From assembly GCA_964360145.1 (NCBI GenBank), contig CAYHWW010000086.1, positions 1-13,981 of the forward strand: a stretch of 13,981 nt of DNA, read 5' to 3'. Positions 6,573-13,308 of the stretch are shown in pieces. Origin of the DNA: CAYHWW01 sp964360145. GTDB lineage: Bacteria; Bdellovibrionota; UBA1018; CAYHWW01. Positions within the stretch are counted from its first letter, which is position 1, and each line of letters begins with the position of its first letter. Made by a program: the position numbers and the translations under genes. The notes below the pieces were generated by a model. It ran no database searches and was not told the origin of the DNA. It was given only the letters and a program-made list of their open reading frames with translations.

Positions 6573-7624
6573 GAGCCACCATAAAAAGACTGGGGGGGCG
6601 CGAGATCGCAAAACTCGCGTTCTTCATGGTGGTGCTGCTCACCACTGCCGCTGTCTTCGTACTGAACCCCAGCCTCATGCCGAGCACGTTGATTTCGCTG
6701 CTGCTTTTTTTCCTGTTCGTACCCATCGTCAACGCCTGCGAGCGCCGGGGCATGGGCCGTGGCATCGCCATCGCATTGCTCTTCCTCACCTGCGGCGCGG
6801 GGCTTACCGTGAGCACAAGCTGGGTCATCCCCCGCATCACCCACGAAGTCTCGTCCTTCCAAGAGGGTTCCACCAAATACACCACGAATCTCACGGCCAA
6901 ACTGCGGGATCGCGAGAACCGCCTCAGAACACAATTCCCATTTCTTCCCGCCGTGGATCTCACGGATTCGAGTATTCAGTGGATCAAGAACTCCGGCGCC
7001 AAGGTTTTAAAAGTCCTCCCCAATATTGCCTCCCACCTCATGATGGCGCTGTTTTTAGTGCCCTTCCTCACCTTCATCCTCTTGAAAGAGGCCATCACCA
7101 TCCGAAGCGCGCTGCTCTCCCTCGTCCCCAACCGCTACTTTGAAACCGTGTATGCCATCACGTCCCGCATCATGGATGAGATGGGAGGCTACGTCTCCGC
7201 CCGTGTACTGGAAGCCGCCCTCATGTTCTTCATTGTAGCGGTGGGGTGCCTCGCATTAGACATCCCGTATGCCTTCCTCCTGGGCTTCTTCGCCGGCGCG
7301 ACGAACCCCATTCCCTACCTGGGCCCGGTGATCGGTGCGGTGCCCGGCATCCTCTTTGCCATCCTGGACCCCGTGGTGCCCAATCAGCTGGCCTACGTGC
7401 TTTTAATTTATGTCGCCGCCAATGTGGTGGATACCGTTTTGATCTTCCCCCTGGTGGTGGCGAAAATCGTCAACCTCCACCCCTTGATGGTCATCATCTG
7501 CGTCATCTTAGGCTCCCAGCTCTTCGGCATCGTGGGCATGATCGTGGCGGTGCCCATCACATCCATTTTGAAGATCCTCATCCAGGAAGCCCATTCCCGG
7601 GTCTACGACCGCATCACGCGGTAG
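6569..7624 (+). CDS. AI-2E/PerM family membrane transporter
   Basis: 351 residues with the layout of the AI-2E transporter family: hydrophobic segments near 14-34, 38-56 and 66-88, a polar helical region 90-145, then segments near 151-173, 213-233, 235-267, 273-297 and 303-333. Family motifs are NPIPYLGPVIGAVPG (246-260), NVVDTVLIFPLVV, and LHPLMVIICVILGSQLFGIVGMIVAVPI at the C-terminus. Family members have been linked to autoinducer-2 export, sodium/proton exchange and other fluxes, so the substrate cannot be assigned. The ATG overlaps the stop of the cNMP-binding gene, indicating coupled translation. It converges on the next gene with only 4 bases between the stops. Confidence 0.92.
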   Translation: MRATIKRLGGREIAKLAFFMVVLLTTAAVFVLNPSLMPSTLISLLLFFLFVPIVNACERRGMGRGIAIALLFLTCGAGLTVSTSWVIPRITHEVSSFQEGSTKYTTNLTAKLRDRENRLRTQFPFLPAVDLTDSSIQWIKNSGAKVLKVLPNIASHLMMALFLVPFLTFILLKEAITIRSALLSLVPNRYFETVYAITSRIMDEMGGYVSARVLEAALMFFIVAVGCLALDIPYAFLLGFFAGATNPIPYLGPVIGAVPGILFAILDPVVPNQLAYVLLIYVAANVVDTVLIFPLVVAKIVNLHPLMVIICVILGSQLFGIVGMIVAVPITSILKILIQEAHSRVYDRITR

Positions 7625-7628
7625 TTTT

Positions 7629-9089
7629 TCAGAACCCCATGAACTGCCCGAACCACCGGGTGTGGAGCAACGGGCTGCTGGGTTGTGTGAGTAGACCCAC
7701 ATACATGAGACGTTCTTCCTGTTCGCCGACAACGAGCCCCGGGAGCGGAGCGGCGACGATCACTTCTGAGCCCAAACGACGCACGACTTCAAAACCCGTG
7801 GCCTCCAGGTCCACGGCGAGGAGGGCCGCACGGGACGCGGCCATACGGGTCACCACCTTGGTTTGGGCGAGCATCTCTCCGCTGGCGTCAGTATGGGCGC
7901 GAGTGAAGCTCCCCATGTGACGGGCTACTTCCTTCCAGGGGGTGTCGGCCGGGAGATCGAGGGACTCCAAACCATCCACGAACATGAGGCTATCGCTGCC
8001 GAACACTTCCCTATAGGCGGAAAGCGGCGCGGGCCCATCGGGAAACACACGCTTCTCGATTTCGGAGCGCACGTCCATGCCAGCGCGCAATCCCTCGTAG
8101 GTGAGCCCGGGATAGGATTCCCTCAACCCCTGCTCCACCCTCGCCCGCTTCTCGCTGGTGAAGTTGCTGAACTCCAGGGTTCCAAAGATCAAAGGGATGT
8201 GGAATTGCCGAAAGGTAATGGCGAGATCCACCGCCTCACGGGCATCGCTCAAGCCCGTGGCCTCTCTCAAACCAAAGACGTCAGCTGCCACATCGAAGGC
8301 GTTGAAGCGCCCCAATAAGGATTTAAGGTCGTCGCTCAGGATGTAGTTCTCGCTGCCGTCTTCGCCGCGCACGGCGTGATCAAGATGAAGGCCAAAGCGG
8401 CGGGACCGGTAAAGATCCCGATGGGTGGCGGTGGGTGCGTGGACGGAAACCCGGCTGTGCTCCGCCCATTTGTCCATGTGCTCGGCGAGAGTCGTCCTCA
8501 CGCCCAGGAACCCCATCTGCGTCCAGCTCTCAGGTCGCCATGCCACCATGAAACGAAGCTCGGCGTACATGAGCACAAGGGAGAGGGCCACGGCCTCGCG
8601 GAAATGGCGACCGCCCCGGGCTCGGCCCACTTCCCAGCGAAAGCGGCGATCCTCACCATGGACCAGCTCCGGGTATTGCCGCTCGAAAGGCAGAGGGAAA
8701 CGTGCGGAGGGGCCCTGCTCCGCCGTGGAACCCTGGGCGGAGGCCACCATGAGAACAGAGTCCAGAGTATCGCCGTCCCGGGCGCCGATGAAGCTCACCT
8801 GGCCCTGGCCCAGAGTGCGAGTGAGACTGCGATAGTAGCGAAGCTCATCGGAGGTGAGCGCCCCCCCCATGGCGTCGAAGTAGTAGTCCTGGAACTCCTC
8901 CACGGGGGCAGCCCCAGTGGGATAGTGAACACGATCACGGGTGGGGACAGGGGCAAGCCGCGCCGGTGAGAGCATGGTGGCGCACTCATCGAAACTGCCC
9001 AGGTGGCGCACGAGCTCAAAACGCAGGTCGGCCCAGGCAGAGACGCCTAGGAAGTGGCAAAGCAATACGACCAATAGGCCCGCGGGCAT
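7629..9089 (-). CDS. Exported 486-residue protein, possible LuxI/FeeM-like acyltransferase fold
   Basis: No family recognised with confidence. A signal peptide is visible (residues 1-20, cleavage after AWA). The N-terminal half shows a pattern reminiscent of acyl-homoserine-lactone or N-acyl amino acid synthases of the GNAT superfamily: strands VSFIGARDGDTLDSVLMVA (98-116), the segment FPLPFERQYPELVHGEDRRF, then WEVGRA (152-157, compare the E-x-x-R of LuxI), a long helix 163-178, and VSVHAPTATHRDLYRSRRFGL (214-234, compare the GNAT 'h..lY...GF' end). The second half (from about 385) could be another alpha/beta domain, ending MAASRAALLAVDLEATGFEVV. This is an inference from pattern alone; an exported enzyme of this class would be unusual. 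Its promoter lies directly upstream and no Shine-Dalgarno sequence is seen. Confidence 0.7.
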   Translation of the reverse strand: MPAGLLVVLLCHFLGVSAWADLRFELVRHLGSFDECATMLSPARLAPVPTRDRVHYPTGAAPVEEFQDYYFDAMGGALTSDELRYYRSLTRTLGQGQVSFIGARDGDTLDSVLMVASAQGSTAEQGPSARFPLPFERQYPELVHGEDRRFRWEVGRARGGRHFREAVALSLVLMYAELRFMVAWRPESWTQMGFLGVRTTLAEHMDKWAEHSRVSVHAPTATHRDLYRSRRFGLHLDHAVRGEDGSENYILSDDLKSLLGRFNAFDVAADVFGLREATGLSDAREAVDLAITFRQFHIPLIFGTLEFSNFTSEKRARVEQGLRESYPGLTYEGLRAGMDVRSEIEKRVFPDGPAPLSAYREVFGSDSLMFVDGLESLDLPADTPWKEVARHMGSFTRAHTDASGEMLAQTKVVTRMAASRAALLAVDLEATGFEVVRRLGSEVIVAAPLPGLVVGEQEERLMYVGLLTQPSSPLLHTRWFGQFMGF

Positions 9090-9101
9090 GGCGCGGCTTA
9101 T

Positions 9102-9130
9102 ATCATAAGATTGACTATTTTAGTGCACAA
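9102..9130 (-). promoter_or_regulatory. Sigma-70-like promoter for the 486-residue protein gene
   Basis: Reading the minus strand, TTGTGC (9130-9125) is followed by a 17-base spacer and TATGAT (9107-9102), a near-consensus -10. Transcription would begin about 9095, only about 6 bases before the ATG at 9089, so the mRNA would be almost leaderless. That agrees with the missing Shine-Dalgarno sequence. The -35 overlaps the palindrome GTGCAC. Confidence 0.55.
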
Positions 9131-9213
9131 TTAAACCTGAGGGGGCGCGAGTGGCGGGATATCGTGTTCCCCGTTCTGCGCTCGAAGAGCTCGAACTAAG
9201 GATCAGCGCTTCC

Positions 9214-10908
9214 TCAGAGGGGCTCGTGCGTGTAGTCTCTGCTGCCCGTGTACTGCACGGAGTTCCGCACGATGTCCCGTGTGATGACGCCGCCGTTCTC
9301 TTGAATGAGGCGCCGCAGACGACGCAGATTCTCATAGCTGCTGCCGCTGTCAGGCCGGCCCTCGGGGTCGGTGGCACCAAGGATCACGGTGAACTGGCCG
9401 TCGCTCTCCTCGATGCGGGCGCCCCTTTGGCCCACGATGCCGTAGACGAACTCAGCGTCTGCGCGGCTGGCGGCCTGGACCCGCATGGTGATGGCGGGCA
9501 GGGCCGAGCCATGGCCGATGCCATAGGTTCCTAAGCCGACGACACGGTTTTCAGTGTCGATGACGAGGTTGCTGACGTGAGCTGCGGTCTGGCCCAAATC
9601 CAGGCGACGGGCCCGGTCGATGATCTCGGGGGTAATCCGACTGCCGTTCTCGTAGACGAGGAGGGAGAGCAACTCAAGGTTTTCGGCGTGGGCCTCTTTG
9701 GCGCCCATCTTGACCTGCAGGCGGCCGGGGCGGGCATCCAAACGGGCCCTGCCATAGCCGAACATCTGGACGATGCGCTTACCGGACTCTTCGCTGTCCA
9801 CAAAGGCCGCGATGTTCGGGAGGAGATCCGTCGGACTGCCGGAGCCATCGACGAAATCCGTGAAGCCGGAATCAAGGCCGATGCCGCGGACACCGAAACG
9901 TTCCGAAGTGCCCGGGGGGAAGGCCCGCACTTCGGGGGAGCCTGGCTGCAGGCGGGGCGGCGCGACGCGCTCGTATAGGTCTCGGGCCGCTTCATAGGGG
10001 ATACGGCTAGCGGCGCTCCTGCGGATAGCGGCGGGCAGGGCATCGCCGGCAAGATCTTTCCGGATGCTGTACACCGGGCCGAAAGAGCCAAGATCGTTGT
10101 TGGTTTCCTGCTCGAGCACCTCGAGGCCGAGCCTCTCAGTGAGGAGGGGCATGAAGTTGCCTAAGTCACCAAAACCACCCGTGCGAGAGCAGCCCCCTCT
10201 GAACATAATCTCACCGAGGGGCGTGATAATCTTGAGGGGCATGCCGTAAGACATGACGAGGCCAATGCCACCATTGGCTTCGATTTGGCCGTAGAAGGGG
10301 TTCACTCCGTCAATGCGACGGTTGACTTTAATGCCCGGGGTGCTGGCCATTGTGCCCAGGATGAAATCGATGATCTGCTCGACACTAGCGAAGTAAGGGG
10401 TGCTCTGTGCGATGCTCGGGAGCGGAGCGGGAGCAGGGGCAGCGGCCCTGGAAGCGGCAGCTGCAAGGGGGGAGTCCAATGCCATGTCAGCACCTTCGCC
10501 CGTGGCGGCGGAGAGAATGACGTTGCGGAAGGAATCGTGTGCAATGCGGCCGTTGCGGAAAAGAGTGGTTGCTTCAAGGATGGGAATGTTGCGCTCGGGG
10601 GCGAAGATCCTATGATTGCGGTCGCGGGCCACCATGACGAGCTCGTAAAAGGCGATCGGATCCCTTTTGATGAGCTGTCTGAGGGCCATCATCGTCACGT
10701 TGACGATGGGCAGAAGCTCAACGGAGCCGTTTTTCAACAGCGCTGCACCCTCGGGGAGCGGCTGATTTTGCGGGGCAGGCGCGGAGGCGGGCACCACTGC
10801 CACGGGGGGGCCTACAGGGGAGAGGGCAGCGACGCAGTAGGTTCTATTATCGATGGCAAAGGCGGATGTGGCGATCGAAGACAACACGAGCAGCTTGAGT
10901 AGGGTCAT
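9214..10908 (-). CDS. Exported 564-residue protein with C-terminal duplication, unknown function
   Basis: Not recognised. A signal peptide covers residues 1-18 (cleavage after AFA). Two Pro/Ala-rich linkers (about 34-50 and 148-165) divide the protein into an N-terminal part, a Gly-rich middle part (about 175-290, with NPFYGQIEANGGIGLVMSYG and GGCSRTGGFGDLG) and a C-terminal part. The C-terminal part holds two copies of one module, about 365-435 and 475-553, each with a G-x-A-R strand, V-x-(M/L)GA, ENL..L..L, and ENG..IT helix start. Two cysteines are left after cleavage (25 and 240). The ATG at 10908 has GGAG 7 bases upstream; a longer start at 10953 overlaps the promoter and is rejected. 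It is preceded by its own promoter and divergent from the TetR gene. Confidence 0.7.
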   Translation of the reverse strand: MTLLKLLVLSSIATSAFAIDNRTYCVAALSPVGPPVAVVPASAPAPQNQPLPEGAALLKNGSVELLPIVNVTMMALRQLIKRDPIAFYELVMVARDRNHRIFAPERNIPILEATTLFRNGRIAHDSFRNVILSAATGEGADMALDSPLAAAASRAAAPAPAPLPSIAQSTPYFASVEQIIDFILGTMASTPGIKVNRRIDGVNPFYGQIEANGGIGLVMSYGMPLKIITPLGEIMFRGGCSRTGGFGDLGNFMPLLTERLGLEVLEQETNNDLGSFGPVYSIRKDLAGDALPAAIRRSAASRIPYEAARDLYERVAPPRLQPGSPEVRAFPPGTSERFGVRGIGLDSGFTDFVDGSGSPTDLLPNIAAFVDSEESGKRIVQMFGYGRARLDARPGRLQVKMGAKEAHAENLELLSLLVYENGSRITPEIIDRARRLDLGQTAAHVSNLVIDTENRVVGLGTYGIGHGSALPAITMRVQAASRADAEFVYGIVGQRGARIEESDGQFTVILGATDPEGRPDSGSSYENLRRLRRLIQENGGVITRDIVRNSVQYTGSRDYTHEPL

Positions 10909-10934
10909 GGGTACTCCAGGGGGTGAGGTGCGCC

Positions 10935-10963
10935 CGTATACCATTCCCGACATGATATATCAA
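10935..10963 (-). promoter_or_regulatory. Extended -10 promoter for the 564-residue protein gene
   Basis: On the minus strand TTGATA (10963-10958) is followed by a 17-base spacer and TATACG (10940-10935), with TGG directly before the -10, giving the extended TGnTAT form. Expected transcription start is near 10928, leaving a leader of about 20 bases that contains the TGGAG ribosome binding site before the ATG at 10908. Spacing is ideal. Confidence 0.65.
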
Positions 10964-11074
10964 CTAATTTTATTTATGCCACCGGCGCAATTTTTTTACA
11001 TGGACGCGGCGTGCAAAACATCGATGGGCTATAAACTCCAACTATTTATATTATTTTTTAATTATGAAAAATTA

Positions 11075-11092
11075 GATTTTAACTCATAAATC
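11075..11092. promoter_or_regulatory. Candidate operator upstream of the TetR-family gene
   Basis: An 18-base interrupted inverted repeat, GATTT, 8 bases, AAATC, ends 13 bases before the ATG at 11106. TetR-family genes are often autoregulated from such sites in the divergent promoter region. The 5-bp arms are short and the region is AT-rich, so chance is a real alternative. The core ATTTTAAC.CAT recurs upstream of the gene at 13309. Confidence 0.3.
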
Positions 11093-11105
11093 TGTCCGCG
11101 CTAGA

Positions 11106-11729
11106 ATGGAACCCATGAGAAGCACCGGCCCCAGCCGAGTCGAACGCACCAAACTGAAGATTCTCAAGGCAGCCTTCGAGCTCATGGCGAAGAACGGCGT
11201 CGCCGGCGTCACGATCCAGGACGTGGCGAAACGGGCCAAGACCTCCCACCCGCTGGTAACCTACCACTTCGACGACATGGACTTGCTCTACATCGGGGTG
11301 CTGAAGCAGATTCTAGAGGAGATGCGCGGGGCCACTGTTGCAGTCCTGGAAATGAGCCACCCCAATCAAAAGGCGCTCTTGAAGGCCTATACCCAGGTGC
11401 TTTTCTACTGGGGCAAGAAGAACCAGGCGAAGATGCGGCTCTGGATCTACTTCTATTACCTGGCTTCAGTGCATGATGACTTCCGCCAGTTCAACGACGA
11501 GATCCGCAAGGTGGGCCGCGCCCGCATCCTCTCCATCCTCACCAAGGGCATGGCGCTCGGCGAGTTCCCAAAGACTGACGAGAAGGGCTTGGATGACCTT
11601 TCCATAAACATCCAAGCCCTTCTCACCGGCCACCTGATCATGTGTCTGTCGGAATCAGGCTATTCCTTCGATGAAGCAGGCCGCATCATCTCTTCGCAGG
11701 TCGAGACGCTGGTGCTGGGCAAGGCCTGA
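11106..11729 (+). CDS. TetR/AcrR family transcriptional regulator
   Basis: 207 residues. The N-terminal three-helix DNA-binding domain is clear: RTKLKILKAAFELMAKNGVAGVTIQDVAKRAKTS (14-47), then the recognition helix and family signature PLVTYHFDDMDLLY (49-62). The all-helical C-terminal part (about 70-205) is the ligand and dimer domain, which is too variable to predict the ligand. Starts at ATG 11106 or 11115; neither has a strong Shine-Dalgarno sequence. It is divergent from the exported 564-residue protein and its last 70 bases overlap the end of the nucleotidase gene on the other strand. Probable targets are itself and one or both neighbours. Confidence 0.93.
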   Translation: MEPMRSTGPSRVERTKLKILKAAFELMAKNGVAGVTIQDVAKRAKTSHPLVTYHFDDMDLLYIGVLKQILEEMRGATVAVLEMSHPNQKALLKAYTQVLFYWGKKNQAKMRLWIYFYYLASVHDDFRQFNDEIRKVGRARILSILTKGMALGEFPKTDEKGLDDLSINIQALLTGHLIMCLSESGYSFDEAGRIISSQVETLVLGKA

Positions 11730-13213
11730 CCATAACGGGCGCGGATGGCGCCCGTAAGCACCTCGTACTCGGTGCGGGTGGGCCCGGTGATGAGGCGGGC
11801 TGCTCGCAGTGCCGCATCTGAGTTGTAAAGATAGAGGTTCACCATCACGCGCACCGACTGATCGTCGGCAAGCGTCGCCCCACGGTAGTCAAGGCGCGTA
11901 AGCCGCTGGCCTTCAGGCAGCGTGAGATCCCACGCCACATCGAAGCCACTGACGATGGGGAACTTGCCGGACCAGTTCTTGTCTTTCATGTCGAGGAGGG
12001 CCTTACTGATCATCTCCTCGAACTTGCGACGAACGACCGCACCCGTGGTCTCGATGAGCACCGGCGGATCCTCCCAGGGGAAGATGGCATCGACGTGGCC
12101 CACGGTCAGCGGCCCCGGCTGAAAGACGGCATTGGCCCGGGCCACGATGCCTAGGTTCATGAAGCCCGCATCCCCGCCCATGGCCTCGGTGAAGAGACCC
12201 ACGACCCAGGTACCCGCATCGGCACTACCCGTGCGGCTCTGGGCGCCGAGGTTTTTGCGGGTGGTATCCACGCCATGGTTGAGGGTCGCAACCACTGTCT
12301 CGTTGGCTACGCTGATCTGGGCACGAATGCCGTCCATGAGGCGCTCCATAGCGGGGTCTGCTGCGATTTCACGAGTAAGGGCAATGATCTCTCCATGGAT
12401 GGTGCGGCCAGCGGGTGTCGTCTGAATGCGCACCACTGAGATGTCTTGAAGATCGTTGCGGACCTTGATGAGGGGCACGCCATTCACCACACCTTGGAAT
12501 GCAGTATGCTCATGACCACCAAGGGCCAGGTCGATGCCGGGCACCGCATTCAGGATCGCTTCATCTTCTTTCTTATAAAGATGGGTGAGAGCCACGACCA
12601 TGTCCGCACGATTATGAGCGCGGATATCAGCCACGGTGCGAGCCATGGCCTCCGTGGGGTCGCTCACTACGCAGTCGTCTCCAAATTTGGCGATGGTCGC
12701 CATGGTCTGCTCAGCCGTGGTCATACCGACGAAAGCGATGCGGATGCCACCCGCCTCTTTCACGACATAGGGAGGGATGTGGGGCAGGGCCTGACCAGCG
12801 CGATTGGTGATGTTCGCAGCAACGAAAGGAAAAGCGCTCTCGCCAGCGCGCTGAATAAGAACAGAAGTGTTGTAATCAAACTCATGATTGCCCACGGCAG
12901 CTACTTCGACGCCAGCGGCGGCCAGCGCCTGGACCATGTCCCGGCCCTTCAACGTGCGGGACGAGGGGGACGGGGCGAGGAAGTCGCCAGAGTGAACCAC
13001 CATGACCCGGGCCTGGGGGTCCTGGGCCCGTATCTCGCGAATCTTCGTGACGGCGCGGGCAAGGCTCACGGAACCCGATTCGCCGGGTTCCAGGATCTGG
13101 TGACTGTCGGAGATCTGCACCAGGATGACCTCTTGGGGGGACTGGGCATGGACAGCGCTGACGGCGACAATGGCCATGGCTAACAAGAGGCGAAGAAGGA
13201 TTTGGGGGGACAT
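11660..13213 (-). CDS. Periplasmic 5'-nucleotidase/UshA-type metallophosphatase
   Basis: 517 residues with a signal peptide (1-23, cleavage after VHA). The N-terminal calcineurin-like domain has all metal-binding motifs: DSH (Asp36, His38), SGD (Asp77), GNHEFDY (Asn109-His110), THLYKKED (His211) and GGHEH (His234, His236). From about residue 303 the 5'-nucleotidase C-terminal domain follows, with PGPLTVGHVDAIFPWEDPPVLIETTGAVVRRKFE and SGFDVAWDL. The expected NxGGIR substrate loop reads NLGIVAR (353-359), so nucleotide specificity is uncertain. It probably hydrolyses extracellular nucleotides or related phosphoesters. The ATG at 13213 has GAGG about 10 bases upstream. The 3' end overlaps the TetR gene convergently. 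Confidence 0.93.
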   Translation of the reverse strand: MSPQILLRLLLAMAIVAVSAVHAQSPQEVILVQISDSHQILEPGESGSVSLARAVTKIREIRAQDPQARVMVVHSGDFLAPSPSSRTLKGRDMVQALAAAGVEVAAVGNHEFDYNTSVLIQRAGESAFPFVAANITNRAGQALPHIPPYVVKEAGGIRIAFVGMTTAEQTMATIAKFGDDCVVSDPTEAMARTVADIRAHNRADMVVALTHLYKKEDEAILNAVPGIDLALGGHEHTAFQGVVNGVPLIKVRNDLQDISVVRIQTTPAGRTIHGEIIALTREIAADPAMERLMDGIRAQISVANETVVATLNHGVDTTRKNLGAQSRTGSADAGTWVVGLFTEAMGGDAGFMNLGIVARANAVFQPGPLTVGHVDAIFPWEDPPVLIETTGAVVRRKFEEMISKALLDMKDKNWSGKFPIVSGFDVAWDLTLPEGQRLTRLDYRGATLADDQSVRVMVNLYLYNSDAALRAARLITGPTRTEYEVLTGAIRARYGQALPSTSVSTCEEMMRPASSKE

Positions 13214-13308
13214 GGGGGTGGCCTCACTTTTTTTGTTTTATAACATATTTTTTTAATATTTAAAAAATAAATATTTTCTATTTTAACCATGAATGATAGG
13301 AATCACCA
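13214..13308. promoter_or_regulatory. AT-rich divergent promoter region
   Basis: 95 bases between the nucleotidase gene and the secreted-protein gene, strikingly AT-rich in its centre. It holds a perfect 8-bp inverted repeat, AATATTTA, 5 A, TAAATATT (13255-13275), which could be a regulator site or simply a product of AT-richness. The element ATTTTAACCATGAAT begins at 13280, 29 bases before the ATG at 13309, and resembles the one upstream of the TetR gene. Several weak -10 candidates exist on both strands (TATAAA on the minus strand near 13240, TATTTT on the plus strand at 13279), so promoters cannot be fixed. Confidence 0.4.

Noticed and set aside
6389..6934. Open frame of 181 codons on the minus strand
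   Set aside because: It covers the junction of the cNMP-binding and AI-2E genes, both well supported on the plus strand.
8376..8969. Open frame of 197 codons on the plus strand
   Set aside because: Antisense to the exported 486-residue protein, which has a signal peptide and its own promoter.
9170..9195. Palindromic CGAAGAGCTCG as terminator of the 564-residue protein gene
   Set aside because: Short stem with no T-run on the minus strand, and similar palindromes arise by chance in GC-rich DNA.
10285..10902. Open frame of 205 codons on the plus strand
   Set aside because: It lies wholly opposite the 564-residue exported-protein gene, has no signal, family pattern or ribosome binding site, and its composition is that of an antisense frame in GC-rich DNA.
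12446..13183. Open frame of 245 codons on the plus strand
   Set aside because: It is opposite the nucleotidase gene, whose motifs are all intact; the plus-strand product shows no recognisable pattern.
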